From Planctomycetota bacterium (lineage in GTDB: Bacteria > Planctomycetota > PUPC01 > JACPCR01): a stretch of 64,000 bases of DNA. Where the stretch lies: NCBI GenBank assembly GCA_016179685.1, contig JACPCR010000051.1, positions 1-64,000 on the forward strand, read 5' to 3'. A program made the translations under genes and the position numbers. Positions 1 through 8,247 of the stretch are shown in pieces (positions within the stretch are counted from its first letter, which is position 1; the number at the start of each line of letters is the position of its first letter). The notes beneath the pieces are model-generated. The model was not told the DNA's origin and did not search any database. It saw only the letters and a program-made list of their open reading frames with translations.

Positions 1-675
1 AAGAACTTTGATACCCATGTAGTGAAGACTTTCGACTAAAATGCCCTCCAATCGCCCCAAAATTGCAATATCGACCTCCGACTGTTCAACTTGGGCTAGA
101 TTGGTCAGCGTGGCAACGATCCTGCTCGATGGCCCCCCGAGCGACATCCAACGGCTCATGCGATCCCGATCCCGACGGGCGTTGGAACGCGAAGAGCCAA
201 GAGCTTCCAGATGTCCGCCTTTTTTTTCAAGGACCAAGATCGCTGAATCGCGATCATCCCCTTTTTCCTTATCCGCCCCAGTACGGACCGAACCGTCCAT
301 CACCACTATTTTCGCCCAGCCGGTGAAATAGAATATGCTTCCGTGGCGGCCTGACGTCTTTGAGGTGTTGTATTCGCCAAAGCGTTTCCTCCTTCCAATG
401 CCCCTTTTTCAAAACGGAAAATGAAGCGGCGGCAGGCGAACCTTACGTCATGTCGGTGCGCAAAATGGCCTTCGAGGCGTTCGCCCATTCATGCGCCGCC
501 GCTCCTGCCCAAAGGGAGGTCTGGCCGGCATGCCCGGTGATCCCGTTCTCCTTCTTTTTTGAGCGCGCTGTGCGGTTCATTTTTTTTGTCCTATCCCTCG
601 CTCACCCCCACCCTTTCCCCTTTTTTGGGAGGGTCGCAGGCCCTGCGACCGCGCGATAGACGATCACGGCAGGGG
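1..675. other. Gene-free left edge
   Basis: No convincing gene is visible. The short open frames on both strands show no domain, signal peptide or ribosome binding site. The only structured element is a perfect 9-bp hairpin with a one-base loop at 632-650, just past the stop of the leftward lyase gene. It has no T-run on the correct side, so it is not a textbook intrinsic terminator. Confidence 0.5.
632..650 (-). terminator. Hairpin downstream of heparinase-like gene
   Basis: GGTCGCAGG and CCTGCGACC pair perfectly around a single C, 26 bases beyond the stop of the leftward gene ending at 676. Reading leftward, the hairpin is followed by CTCCC and an A-run rather than a T-run. It could stabilise a 3-prime end or aid Rho-type termination, but intrinsic termination is not supported. 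Confidence 0.35.
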
Positions 676-2742
676 TTATGGCCTGGGGTCTCCGACGACG
701 TCGAAGCGTTCCGTCGAGGTTGCTAGGACGCGGACTCCGCCTGAAGAGCGCAGATGCCAACGGGTGATTCCCCCGGAAACTTCGCGACGAATTTCGGGGA
801 TTGCGCCCTCGGAAACGCCCGGCGCCAGCGGGATCAGCGCCATCGTGAAAATGGCCGGCAACCGGACCTGTCCGCCATACGTGACCGCTGGCGCTGGAAT
901 CGGGTGATTTCCGCAGCGGGCGATCCACCCCCGTCCATGCCCGAAGTCTACCGATCGAAGAGTGCTGTGCGTGGTGGAACGAGTGGGACGGGATGTTTTA
1001 TCTCCCATGGTGATCTGAGGCGCGAGCGAACCTTCCAACGGCTGCACCAAGAGCCGCGCGCCACTCGGAGCGGTCGCCACGGCGATGGCCCCATCGAGCG
1101 CGACCTGGATCTTGTCGTCGAACTGAAAATTCTGCTCGATTTGCGCTGTTTCCAGTTCACCCGTCAACACATCCTGTAACAGCCATCCAAACGTTGGCAC
1201 AAACAGGATCCGACGCTTCCATCGAACCGGCTTGAGCGGCCGAAAATCAAACTCGCCGGCAAACAACGTGTATTCGGCGGTGTGTTCCCAAACGTTGTCC
1301 AACGGCTTTTCCGTCTCCAAGAAACCGGTCAGGTGGAAGAACTCATCCACGCCGTCCACCGTGATCGTGTTGTGAAGAAATCCGGCGTTCAGCATCGAAA
1401 TCCATGCGCCCGGTTCGTTGCTCGCATAGGTCGTGGTGCACGGATCCGTGATGAAATCCTCTCCGAACGCGCTCAGCACGAAACTCAGCTTGTCGCAATG
1501 TTGATGCCCCCTGCCCCACGGGCCGCCGTCCACCACCATGTAGAGCGCCTGCGGCGACCAGTCGCTTCGCATCATGTAGTAGCCGCCGTACGCGGGTTGT
1601 CCGACGGTCGGCCACGCCGTGAACGCCGGCTTCGGCCCGGTCTCGCCCAAAAACGGTCTCGCGCAGGCCAGGTCCAGCCAGCGCACCATGGGTGGGAACA
1701 GGCATTCCCCCACTTTCGTCGCGAACAAATCGCCGAAGGAAGGAAGATCGCCATTGGGCTTCACGAGAGCGATGAGCGCCGTCAACATCGCATCAAACCA
1801 TTCCCGCTTGGCCTGAATCGCCGGCTGATCCAACAACGCGCAGGCGATCTGCGAAATCTGCAGCACGACCGAAGACGAGTAGGCCATGGTCAGTTCCTTG
1901 TACAATCCATCGGGATAGAACCCGGTTTCCAGGTGTTGCGCCAGCAACTTGGCGTCGTAAACCCGCCAGGCTTTCGCTTCCGCAAAATCATCCAGCACGG
2001 CGCAAAGCACGCCCAACACCCGGATCATGAACGCGCCCGCGTTATGATTCATGTGCTCCTGGATCTGGGGAACCAGAAACCGCGTCTCCTCCAGGATTCG
2101 ATGCAGCATCGTCAACAATTCCTCGTCCGTGACTTCGGGCCTTCGACGGATCAGGTGGACGGCAGCAGCCCACACGTCCAGCCGGACCGGCAACATGCAC
2201 CAGTACCACGGCGATGCCACCACGTAGTGCGTCCGCCAGCCTTCATGGGTGTTGTGGCCGATGAAGGTCTGGATCGGCCACTCTTTCATATACTCGAAAC
2301 AATGATTCACCATGTATCGCACATACCGCGGGTCTCCCGTGTGGTGGAAGGTGGGCACCATCCTCGACAAAATCGGGAACCGGGTCAGACAGGAGAGCGG
2401 CGCCTCGTGCCAGTCCACCCCGGTCGAGGGCACGTCATAGACGGTGTACCCGTCGTGGAGATGGCCTTCCAGAGCGCGTTCGGCGTGTTGGGTGAGCTCG
2501 TCGCGATGCCCCGGATTGCGGGGAATCTTCGGCCAGTCCTGGAGAACCGCTGACACGATCTCTTTGCCGCGGAAATGACGGACGAACTCGCGCGAAGCCG
2601 CAGCCACGTCCCCACGATCCAAGGCCTGTTTCACCGCGCTCAACTCCGGCCGAGCCAGGTCCAGGCATCGCAGGAATGTCGCGCGATCCGGTATGATGAA
2701 ATTAACCGATGAACTCGATTCCGTCTTTGGGTCTGTACTCAT
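676..2742 (-). CDS. Heparinase II/III-like polysaccharide lyase
   Basis: A 688-residue protein of the heparinase II/III and alginate-lyase-like superfamily, which cleaves acidic (uronate-containing) polysaccharides by beta-elimination. An alpha-helical N-terminal half (about residues 15-340, rich in Trp, His and Tyr) is followed by the beta-sandwich half. The family motif GHQHCDKLSF lies at about 412-421. There is no signal peptide (N-terminus MSTDPKTESSSS), so the enzyme is probably cytoplasmic or exported by an unseen route. The start is supported by AAAGGA five bases upstream of the ATG. A YjhG-type sugar-acid dehydratase lies upstream on the same strand, which fits sugar-acid breakdown, but 489 bases separate them. 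The substrate cannot be read from sequence. Confidence 0.75.
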   Translation of the reverse strand: MSTDPKTESSSSVNFIIPDRATFLRCLDLARPELSAVKQALDRGDVAAASREFVRHFRGKEIVSAVLQDWPKIPRNPGHRDELTQHAERALEGHLHDGYTVYDVPSTGVDWHEAPLSCLTRFPILSRMVPTFHHTGDPRYVRYMVNHCFEYMKEWPIQTFIGHNTHEGWRTHYVVASPWYWCMLPVRLDVWAAAVHLIRRRPEVTDEELLTMLHRILEETRFLVPQIQEHMNHNAGAFMIRVLGVLCAVLDDFAEAKAWRVYDAKLLAQHLETGFYPDGLYKELTMAYSSSVVLQISQIACALLDQPAIQAKREWFDAMLTALIALVKPNGDLPSFGDLFATKVGECLFPPMVRWLDLACARPFLGETGPKPAFTAWPTVGQPAYGGYYMMRSDWSPQALYMVVDGGPWGRGHQHCDKLSFVLSAFGEDFITDPCTTTYASNEPGAWISMLNAGFLHNTITVDGVDEFFHLTGFLETEKPLDNVWEHTAEYTLFAGEFDFRPLKPVRWKRRILFVPTFGWLLQDVLTGELETAQIEQNFQFDDKIQVALDGAIAVATAPSGARLLVQPLEGSLAPQITMGDKTSRPTRSTTHSTLRSVDFGHGRGWIARCGNHPIPAPAVTYGGQVRLPAIFTMALIPLAPGVSEGAIPEIRREVSGGITRWHLRSSGGVRVLATSTERFDVVGDPRP

Positions 2743-3231
2743 AAATTCCTTTCAGAGAAACGGCGCGTCGAGGGTGCGGGGCCCGGCTCGGACGATTTGC
2801 AGGAGCTGCGGGACGAGCTTTCCGCCGCGCCAGCCGGCCTGTTTTGCCGCTGCGGCGTCCCTGAAGCGGCTGAAATCGTCGATGCTCTTCGACCACTCGA
2901 GGAAGAAGCGAGAAGGTAAAGACCAGGAGGAGACGCCCAAGAAGAAGGGGCGTCCGGAGGGGGCTGAAGGTTCGACCAGGAGACGGTTGACGGAAGAGGA
3001 TGTCGCCCGGGGATGCTGCTCCGGAGGCGCATCTTTCGTAACTGCTTAGTGATCGCACTTGGCCATTTGTTCATCGTAGTCCCTGCGAACCCCGATTCTG
3101 TCTCCAGCGGCACTTACCTTTTCGGACCTGCTGACAGAAATCCGCGGATGACACAGCTTTTTCACTCAGCAGTTACCCTATTTCGGTTCCGGTCACTCGA
3201 GGAACACGGGTTGGTTTGAGGCAGCGCCTCT
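2743..3231. other. Intergenic region with a dispersed repeat
   Basis: No gene is recognisable between the dehydratase and the lyase. Three overlapping leftward open frames at 2702-3113 have no domain or ribosome binding site. At 3181-3225 lies a leftward copy of a dispersed repeat also found just after dxs (48871-48922). It sits immediately downstream of the dehydratase stop. Confidence 0.5.
3181..3225 (-). repeat. Dispersed repeat family C, copy 1
   Basis: Read leftward this begins GCTGCCTCAA and ends in AACCGAAA. It matches most of the first 45 bases of the copy at 48871-48922, and its head matches a shorter copy at 56108-56130. All three lie within about 60 bases after a gene stop (dehydratase, dxs, enolase-family gene). 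Confidence 0.65.
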
Positions 3232-5220
3232 CTATCCTCTTCGCCGCGCCTTATGGCCCGCCTGCAAAGCTTCCAGGATCGCTTCCACGTCGTAGACGCA
3301 CCCGGCCCATGTACCGCCCCCGACCTGCTGCAGCGCCGCCCAAAGACGCGTGTCGTCCGGAAGCTCCACGTCCGGGGCCAGGTCGGGCCTCGGGGAACGC
3401 CGGGCCAGCTCCCGTGTCCCCTCTTCCACCCCGAAAATCGCTTCCCCACGCCCCACCAGGTCCACGCTCCCCTCCAACCGGTTGCGATCGATCCGAATCT
3501 GGATGCGGTCCCCATCGAGCACTTTTCCGATGGGGCCGCCGGCCAGGGCCTCGGGCCCCACGTGTCCGATGCACGCGCCGGTGGACACGCCCGAGAACCG
3601 CGCGTCCGTCACCACCGCCACGTGCTTGCCGAAGGGGAGATGCTTGAGGGCGGATGTCACCTGATAGGTCTCCTCCATCCCCGCGCCCAGGGGGCCCCGG
3701 CCCGCCAGCGTAAGAACGTCGCCCGCCCGGATGGCGTCGGGACCCCTCGACTTGATCGCCGCGACCGCGGCGCGTTCCGACGTGAACACCCGCGCCGGCC
3801 CCAGCTTCCGGTACACTCCGTCCGCATCGATCACCCCCGGATCGATTGCCGTGCTTTTGATCACTGAGCCCTCGGGAGCCAGATTGCCCACGGGAAACAC
3901 GACCGTGCTTGTCAGACCCGCCGCTCTCGCCCGGTCCGGGTCCAGGATCACGTCGTCCGGGTCCACCCCGTCCCGTTCCTTCAGGATTTCCCGGAATCGG
4001 CGACGCCGCCCGGAGCGTTCCCAGGCCTCCAGCACCCGGCCCAGGGGCTCTCCCGAAGCAGTGAGACAGTCCATATCCAGCAGGCCCAGATGCCGCAGGT
4101 GCAGCATGACCTCCGGAACCCCGCCGGCCAGGAAGACCCTCACGGTAGGGTGGTGGACGGGGCCATTGGGCAACACGCTGACGAGCCTCGGTGTCCGGCG
4201 ATTGACCTCGGTCCAGTCCCGGACCGTGGGCCGCGGCAACCGGGCCGCATGGGCGATGGCCGGGACGTGGAGCAGCAGGTTGGTCGAGCCGCCGAAGGCG
4301 GCGTGCACGGCCATGGCATTGCCGATGGCCCCCGTCGTCAGGATGTCCTTCGTCGTGATCCCCCGGCGTTCCAGCTCCACCAGCGCGCGGGCCGACCTCC
4401 GGGCCGTCTCCGTCCATACCGGCTGGCCTGAGGGCGCGAGCGCCGTGTGCGGCAGGGACAGCCCCAGGGCTTCGCCGACGACCTGGGCCGTGGCGGCGGT
4501 GCCGAGGAACTGGCATCCGCCGCCGGGACTCGCGCAGGCCCGACATCCGGAGGCGGCCGCCTCCTCGAGCGTGATCAACCCGTGGGCGAACCGCGCCCCG
4601 ATGGTCTGCACCGTCCCGGCGTCCTCGCCCTCTCGAGGCGGCAGCGTCACGCCGCCCGGAACGAGCACGCAGGGGAGTTCCCGCATCGCCGCCAGCGCCA
4701 TCATCATCGCCGGAAGGCCCTTGTCGCACGTGGCCACGCCCAACACACCCCGACGCGTCGGCAACGAACGGATCAGCCGCCTGAACACGATGGCCGCATC
4801 GTTCCGGTACGCCAGGCTGTCCATCATTCCCGCCGTCCCCTGCGTGCGGCCGTCACAGGGGTCCGAACAGAATCCGGCGAAAGGGATACACCCCAGCACT
4901 CGGAGCTCCTCCGCCGCGGCCGCCATCAGGAGTCCGATCTCCCAGTGACCCGTGTGGTATCCCAGAGCAATCGGCGTCCCATCCGCTGCCCGGATTCCGC
5001 CTTGCGTGCCCAGAATCAGGAATTCCTTACGACCGAGGTCCGACGCCTTCCACCCCATCCCCACGTCCAATGACAGGCCGAACAGGTTGCCGCTCGGCAG
5101 CTCCCTCAGCATCGCTTCCGTCAGGGGGAGCACACCGACAGGCCCGGAAGCCTTCGTCTCCACCTCGTAGATCGTCGGGTCCTCCGGGTCCATCCCCAGG
5201 AATTTGTCTGAAGCGATCAT
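3232..5220 (-). CDS. YjhG/YagF-type sugar-acid dehydratase (IlvD/Edd family)
   Basis: A 662-residue member of the IlvD/Edd family, closest by layout to YjhG/YagF (D-xylonate dehydratase, about 655 residues). These Fe-S enzymes convert sugar acids to 2-keto-3-deoxy acids. Probable cluster cysteines are C118/C122 in CSDPCDGR, C165 in CDKGLP and C236 in [14 protein letters not shown]. Downstream blocks [10 protein letters not shown] and [20 protein letters not shown] are typical. The start is set at [14 protein letters not shown] because AAGGAG precedes it by seven bases; an in-frame ATG 12 codons upstream has no such site. The substrate (xylonate, galactonate or another aldonate) is inferred only from family. 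The downstream lyase could supply uronates. Confidence 0.85.
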   Translation of the reverse strand: MIASDKFLGMDPEDPTIYEVETKASGPVGVLPLTEAMLRELPSGNLFGLSLDVGMGWKASDLGRKEFLILGTQGGIRAADGTPIALGYHTGHWEIGLLMAAAAEELRVLGCIPFAGFCSDPCDGRTQGTAGMMDSLAYRNDAAIVFRRLIRSLPTRRGVLGVATCDKGLPAMMMALAAMRELPCVLVPGGVTLPPREGEDAGTVQTIGARFAHGLITLEEAAASGCRACASPGGGCQFLGTAATAQVVGEALGLSLPHTALAPSGQPVWTETARRSARALVELERRGITTKDILTTGAIGNAMAVHAAFGGSTNLLLHVPAIAHAARLPRPTVRDWTEVNRRTPRLVSVLPNGPVHHPTVRVFLAGGVPEVMLHLRHLGLLDMDCLTASGEPLGRVLEAWERSGRRRRFREILKERDGVDPDDVILDPDRARAAGLTSTVVFPVGNLAPEGSVIKSTAIDPGVIDADGVYRKLGPARVFTSERAAVAAIKSRGPDAIRAGDVLTLAGRGPLGAGMEETYQVTSALKHLPFGKHVAVVTDARFSGVSTGACIGHVGPEALAGGPIGKVLDGDRIQIRIDRNRLEGSVDLVGRGEAIFGVEEGTRELARRSPRPDLAPDVELPDDTRLWAALQQVGGGTWAGCVYDVEAILEALQAGHKARRRG

Positions 5221-5423
5221 CCGGCTTCTCCTTATCGATGATTCTTGTCCGGGCACTCGTTCGCCGGATCGAAAATCGTAACTACTGGGCGAAACCCTTA
5301 TTTCGCCCCTTTGGACCCAGGCTTCGGAGTTCGGGTCTCACGCCCTCTGGGACGCTGGTCGTCCTTTGCCATTTACCTTTTGCCTTTCGTCCCTGGGGAC
5401 AGGGAAGGGGCGTCTCGCCGTTT

Positions 5424-5663
5424 TCACTCAGTTCTTACGCCCCTGCCGCGCCGCGCCTTCATGAACCACTTCTGCATTTCCACCATGCCGGTGGTGGAGC
5501 GGGGCCGGCTGAACTTGTCAGCCATGTCCAGCAGGTCGTCCACCGATTCCCAGTCGTATTCCAAGCGTTCGAGCGCCTCCCGCCGGATTCGCTCGAGTTC
5601 GGGACCGGCACGTTTCCATTGCTGGACCACCTGTTTCATCTGGACCCTGGTCAAGGTTGCCAT
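5424..5663 (-). CDS. Small hypothetical protein paired with nucleotidyltransferase
   Basis: A 79-residue, highly charged and mostly helical protein with no transmembrane segment and no domain I can name. It overlaps the end of the upstream nucleotidyltransferase gene by 13 bases, which implies translational coupling. Two-gene units of an AbiEii-like nucleotidyltransferase and a small partner are common in bacteria and are often read as toxin-antitoxin pairs. Here that is inference from arrangement only. Residues KRAGPELERIRREAL and STTGMVEMQKWF look like the conserved parts. Confidence 0.6.
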   Translation of the reverse strand: MATLTRVQMKQVVQQWKRAGPELERIRREALERLEYDWESVDDLLDMADKFSRPRSTTGMVEMQKWFMKARRGRGVRTE

Positions 5664-6223
5664 TGCTTGGTCTCCAGCAGTCGCCGCGCTCGCATGACGA
5701 TTTCCGGTTCCTCTTTCAGGTCACAGAGCACGGTCAGGTGATGCAGGATGTAGCCTTCGTCCAGGTGCCCCTTCTGCCGCACCACGACGCCCTGCGCGTC
5801 AATCCGGTCGCGAGGCCGTGCGGCGAACGCTTTCAGGACAAACAAGTCCTCCGCGGAACAGATTGGAAGAATGAGGCCAGGGGCGAGCTCGAAAGGCTCG
5901 GCACGCGCCATCATGGTCTCCTCGAATTCCAGGGCGCCGAAGGAGATGTCCACATCCCTGCCGTTTGAGGCCCGAATCAGCAGCACCCGGTTTCTTAAAG
6001 CAAAATTCAAGGCGTCAGCAACACGCCCCTGGAAACGCTCGAGAAGCGGCGAAGCGAACGCTTCCTCGTTTCCCAAACCGGTTAACAGCGTTAGGCCCAC
6101 ATCCTGCGTTGTGCGGGGCTCTCCCCATCGCTGCACCGCCAACCCTCCAATCAGGCAGAACTGCCACTTGGGCGCCCGCATGAAATCCCCGACCTCTTTG
6201 GCAGCCACGAAGAGAGCGTTCAT
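5651..6223 (-). CDS. AbiEii-like nucleotidyltransferase, catalytic Asp replaced
   Basis: A 190-residue protein with the nucleotidyltransferase signature CLIGGLAVQRWGEPRTTQDV, resembling AbiEii/AbiGii-type proteins. Members usually read DVDLT at the metal site. Here it reads DVGLT (codons GAT GTG GGC), so the second catalytic Asp is Gly. A later DISFG may carry the third acidic residue. The start at MNALFVAAKEV is preceded by GGAAAGG; a longer frame reaching 6343 has no clear site. It shares a 13-base overlap with the small downstream gene. The protein may be inactive as a transferase, bind nucleotides only, or be decaying. Confidence 0.7.
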   Translation of the reverse strand: MNALFVAAKEVGDFMRAPKWQFCLIGGLAVQRWGEPRTTQDVGLTLLTGLGNEEAFASPLLERFQGRVADALNFALRNRVLLIRASNGRDVDISFGALEFEETMMARAEPFELAPGLILPICSAEDLFVLKAFAARPRDRIDAQGVVVRQKGHLDEGYILHHLTVLCDLKEEPEIVMRARRLLETKQWQP

Positions 6224-6339
6224 TCCAGCCTTTCCGTCGGCGGCAATGCAGGTAGACCCTACGGAGATTATCTCTGCTCGAGTAGAGGTGTCAAAAGGTT
6301 CTTGAGCTTGCTGTTCCAAGCCCTCGTATCGGCGTTGTT

Positions 6340-7869
6340 TCATGCTTCGAGAAAAGCGGGATCGACGTGGCTCTTGACCGTTCGGCGGTCGAGTCCGAGC
6401 CTCCGCGCAGCGGCCTCGTAACTGCCTGCCTCGAGGTAGACCAGGGTGCAGTACCGGCGAAGGAGGTCATCCGCGGACAGGCTGCGTGACCGCACCGCAT
6501 CACAGAGCTGGTCCAGGGGTGTGCTGGGAATCATCCGGGGAAGGGGCCGGTACTCTTTGCGTATCAACACGTTGCGCACGCACTGCTCCAGCTCCCGGAA
6601 GTTGCCCGGCCACGGGTAATCTCGGCCAAGATGCCCCGCGATCCAGGTCTCCACCTCCGCAGCAAAATCCTCGGACTTCTCATCAAGCACTCGCTGGGTG
6701 ATGAAGAGCAACAGGTTGCGCAGCTCGCCGGGCGAGGCCTCGAGTTGCTCGTGCAGCGTCGGCGTCGTAATCAGGTCCGAACATAGCCGATAATAGAAAT
6801 CTTCACGAAACCGGCCCGCACGGATTTCGGCGGCCAGGTCCCGGTTCGTCGCGGCGATGATCTTCCCCTGAAATTTTCGCGGCTGGGTGTCACCCAACCT
6901 TTGAAAGGCGCGCGTCTGCAATACTCGGAGGAGCTTGACCTGAATCGGGGGATCGACGTCGCCGACCTCGTCGAGGAAGACCGTGCCCAGGGGACGGCAG
7001 GTCTCGAGCCAGCCTGCCCGGTCTTCAAGAGCGCCGGTGAAGGCCCCGCGCCGGTGTCCGAAAAGCTCCGATTCGATGAGGGTGGGGGACAGCGCCGAAA
7101 TGCTCAGGGCGTGGAAAGACCCGGCAAAATCCTCGGAAAAGGTGCGCGTGCTGGCCTCAAAAGGAATGTAGCGGGATAGGCCGATCGCTCGGGCCACCAA
7201 CTCCTTTCCCGTGCCCGAAGCGCCCAGGATCAACGTCGTAATGTCACCCATGGACCGGTAAGTCACGCGTTTGTACCGTCGCATGTCGTGGGTGAAGATG
7301 GATTGCCAGACGGCGGCACGGAGTCGGGCCGCGGGCATGGACCCACCTGCAATGTGGCTGAAAATGTAAAAAAATGCCCGGCGAATCTGGAAGAAGCAAG
7401 CGAAAAGATGCGCCGGATCATAAGAGTCCGGTAGAACGACCCTTGGAATCGAATAGAAGTGCTCCACGTCGGCCAGAAAGGCGTCATAAAAATCGACCTT
7501 AGACCGGCTCGCCCGGGAAGAAGCACCGGCGGACACCAGCCCCTCGAGTCGGTCCCGATACCGGTGATACAGCAGATAGATCACCACGTCCATGTAGAGC
7601 GTCATCTCGTCCTTACTCGCCGCATGACCACGGCCTAGCCGTTCAAGCAAGTCCGCAGCCAACGGCTCGACGTGCTGCCGGATTCTCTCGATGTTCGGCC
7701 TCTCCGCCTCCCGGTCCAGCCGAAGATTCCAGACCGCCTCCGATTCGCTGAAATCCTCCCCGAGGGCCTGCCGCTCCCCATCGATTCGCTCCGGCAGGAA
7801 TGGATTGCAATAGACGAGGTTGGAAACCCCGTTCGCCACCACACGTTCCGAATCGGTCATCAACCCCAT
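6340..7869 (-). CDS. Sigma-54-dependent transcriptional activator
   Basis: A 509-residue bacterial enhancer-binding protein. The AAA+ core has Walker A GASGTGKE (216-223), the sigma-54 contact loop GAFTGA (275-280) and Walker B GTVFLDE (295-301). A Fis-type helix-turn-helix (SYEAAARRLGLDRRTVKSH) ends the protein. The first about 200 residues match no sensor I recognise (not a receiver, GAF or PAS by eye), so the signal is unknown. The start is set at MGLMTDSER because GGAGG sits seven bases upstream. The longer open frame to 7995 is an artefact, since its extra 42 codons run through a dispersed repeat. It is divergent from the VIT-VWA gene, making that gene a possible target. Confidence 0.9.
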   Translation of the reverse strand: MGLMTDSERVVANGVSNLVYCNPFLPERIDGERQALGEDFSESEAVWNLRLDREAERPNIERIRQHVEPLAADLLERLGRGHAASKDEMTLYMDVVIYLLYHRYRDRLEGLVSAGASSRASRSKVDFYDAFLADVEHFYSIPRVVLPDSYDPAHLFACFFQIRRAFFYIFSHIAGGSMPAARLRAAVWQSIFTHDMRRYKRVTYRSMGDITTLILGASGTGKELVARAIGLSRYIPFEASTRTFSEDFAGSFHALSISALSPTLIESELFGHRRGAFTGALEDRAGWLETCRPLGTVFLDEVGDVDPPIQVKLLRVLQTRAFQRLGDTQPRKFQGKIIAATNRDLAAEIRAGRFREDFYYRLCSDLITTPTLHEQLEASPGELRNLLLFITQRVLDEKSEDFAAEVETWIAGHLGRDYPWPGNFRELEQCVRNVLIRKEYRPLPRMIPSTPLDQLCDAVRSRSLSADDLLRRYCTLVYLEAGSYEAAARRLGLDRRTVKSHVDPAFLEA

Positions 7870-7886
7870 ATTGATTCCTCCATATT

Positions 7887-7946
7887 GAAATCCGCTGCGC
7901 CCTCCAGGCTCTCGGATTTCAAAGCCAGGGTTGCCCAGGCTTCGCC
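7887..7946 (+). repeat. Dispersed repeat family A, copy 1
   Basis: About 60 bases starting GAAATCCGCTGCGCCC, with an internal inverted repeat (GAAATCC near the start, GGATTTC about 30 bases later). Related copies are at 54049-54106 (opposite strand) and 62918-62976. This copy lies upstream of the sigma-54 activator start and creates a false N-terminal extension of that frame. Confidence 0.75.
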
Positions 7947-8112
7947 GGCCAAACCCTGGCAAGGGAGCAGAAAACTTTGAAAAGTGGAACTCCAAACTCG
8001 TCTACTCATGATGCGCGCGTCATTCAAATATTGTATGGCGGATGGGCTGAAATTGATAGGCGCGCAGACTTGTCGTCTTGAAAAACAATCCACGACTTCA
8101 TCGTAGCATGTT

Positions 8113-8124
8113 TTGTTTAAACAA
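8113..8124. promoter_or_regulatory. 12-bp palindrome, possible operator
   Basis: TTGTTTAAACAA is perfectly symmetric, AT-rich in a GC-rich region, and lies between the divergent activator and VIT-VWA genes. That is a common place for a regulator binding site, but no protein can be assigned. Confidence 0.35.
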
Positions 8125-8145
8125 CTTAAGAAAATGTATCGGTGC

Positions 8146-8159
8146 GGATCGCTGCTAGC
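8146..8159 (+). promoter_or_regulatory. Weak sigma-54-type -24/-12 candidate
   Basis: GG at 8146-8147 and GC at 8158-8159 have the ten-base spacing required for sigma-54 promoters, about 90 bases before the VIT-VWA start. The flanking bases match the consensus poorly (CGGATC versus TGGCAC; TAGCT versus TTGCW). The main support is the divergent sigma-54 activator gene next door. Confidence 0.25.
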
Positions 8160-8181
8160 TTTTGCTTGAGATGTTGATTTA

Positions 8182-8222
8182 CGAAGCTTGTGGACTCGCT
8201 TCGTTGTGACGGAGAGAAACGG
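8182..8222 (+). repeat. Dispersed repeat family B, copy 1
   Basis: Starts CGAAGCTTGTGGACTCGCTT and ends GGAGAGAAACGG. Near-identical to 48983-49021, with more diverged reverse-strand copies at 16636-16674 and 54701-54738. An open frame through it reads RFVVTERN, which gives the VIT-VWA gene a false 20-residue N-terminal extension. Confidence 0.75.
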
Positions 8223-8247
8223 AATCAGTTTTCAGGAGGTAATTGCC

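Larger units (their letters stand above)
7870..8247. other. Divergent intergenic region between activator and VIT-VWA gene
   Basis: This 378-base gap holds a family A repeat (7887-7946), a perfect 12-bp palindrome (8113-8124), a weak sigma-54-like motif (8146-8159) and a family B repeat (8182-8222). No gene lies in it; the open frames that enter it from either side do so only by reading through the repeats. Confidence 0.6.

Noticed and set aside
2702-3113. Leftward frames between the dehydratase and the lyase
   Set aside because: Three overlapping frames, none with a domain, signal peptide or ribosome binding site.
7870-7995. Extra 42 codons on the sigma-54 activator
   Set aside because: They translate a family A repeat, and a strong GGAGG lies directly before the ATG at 7869.
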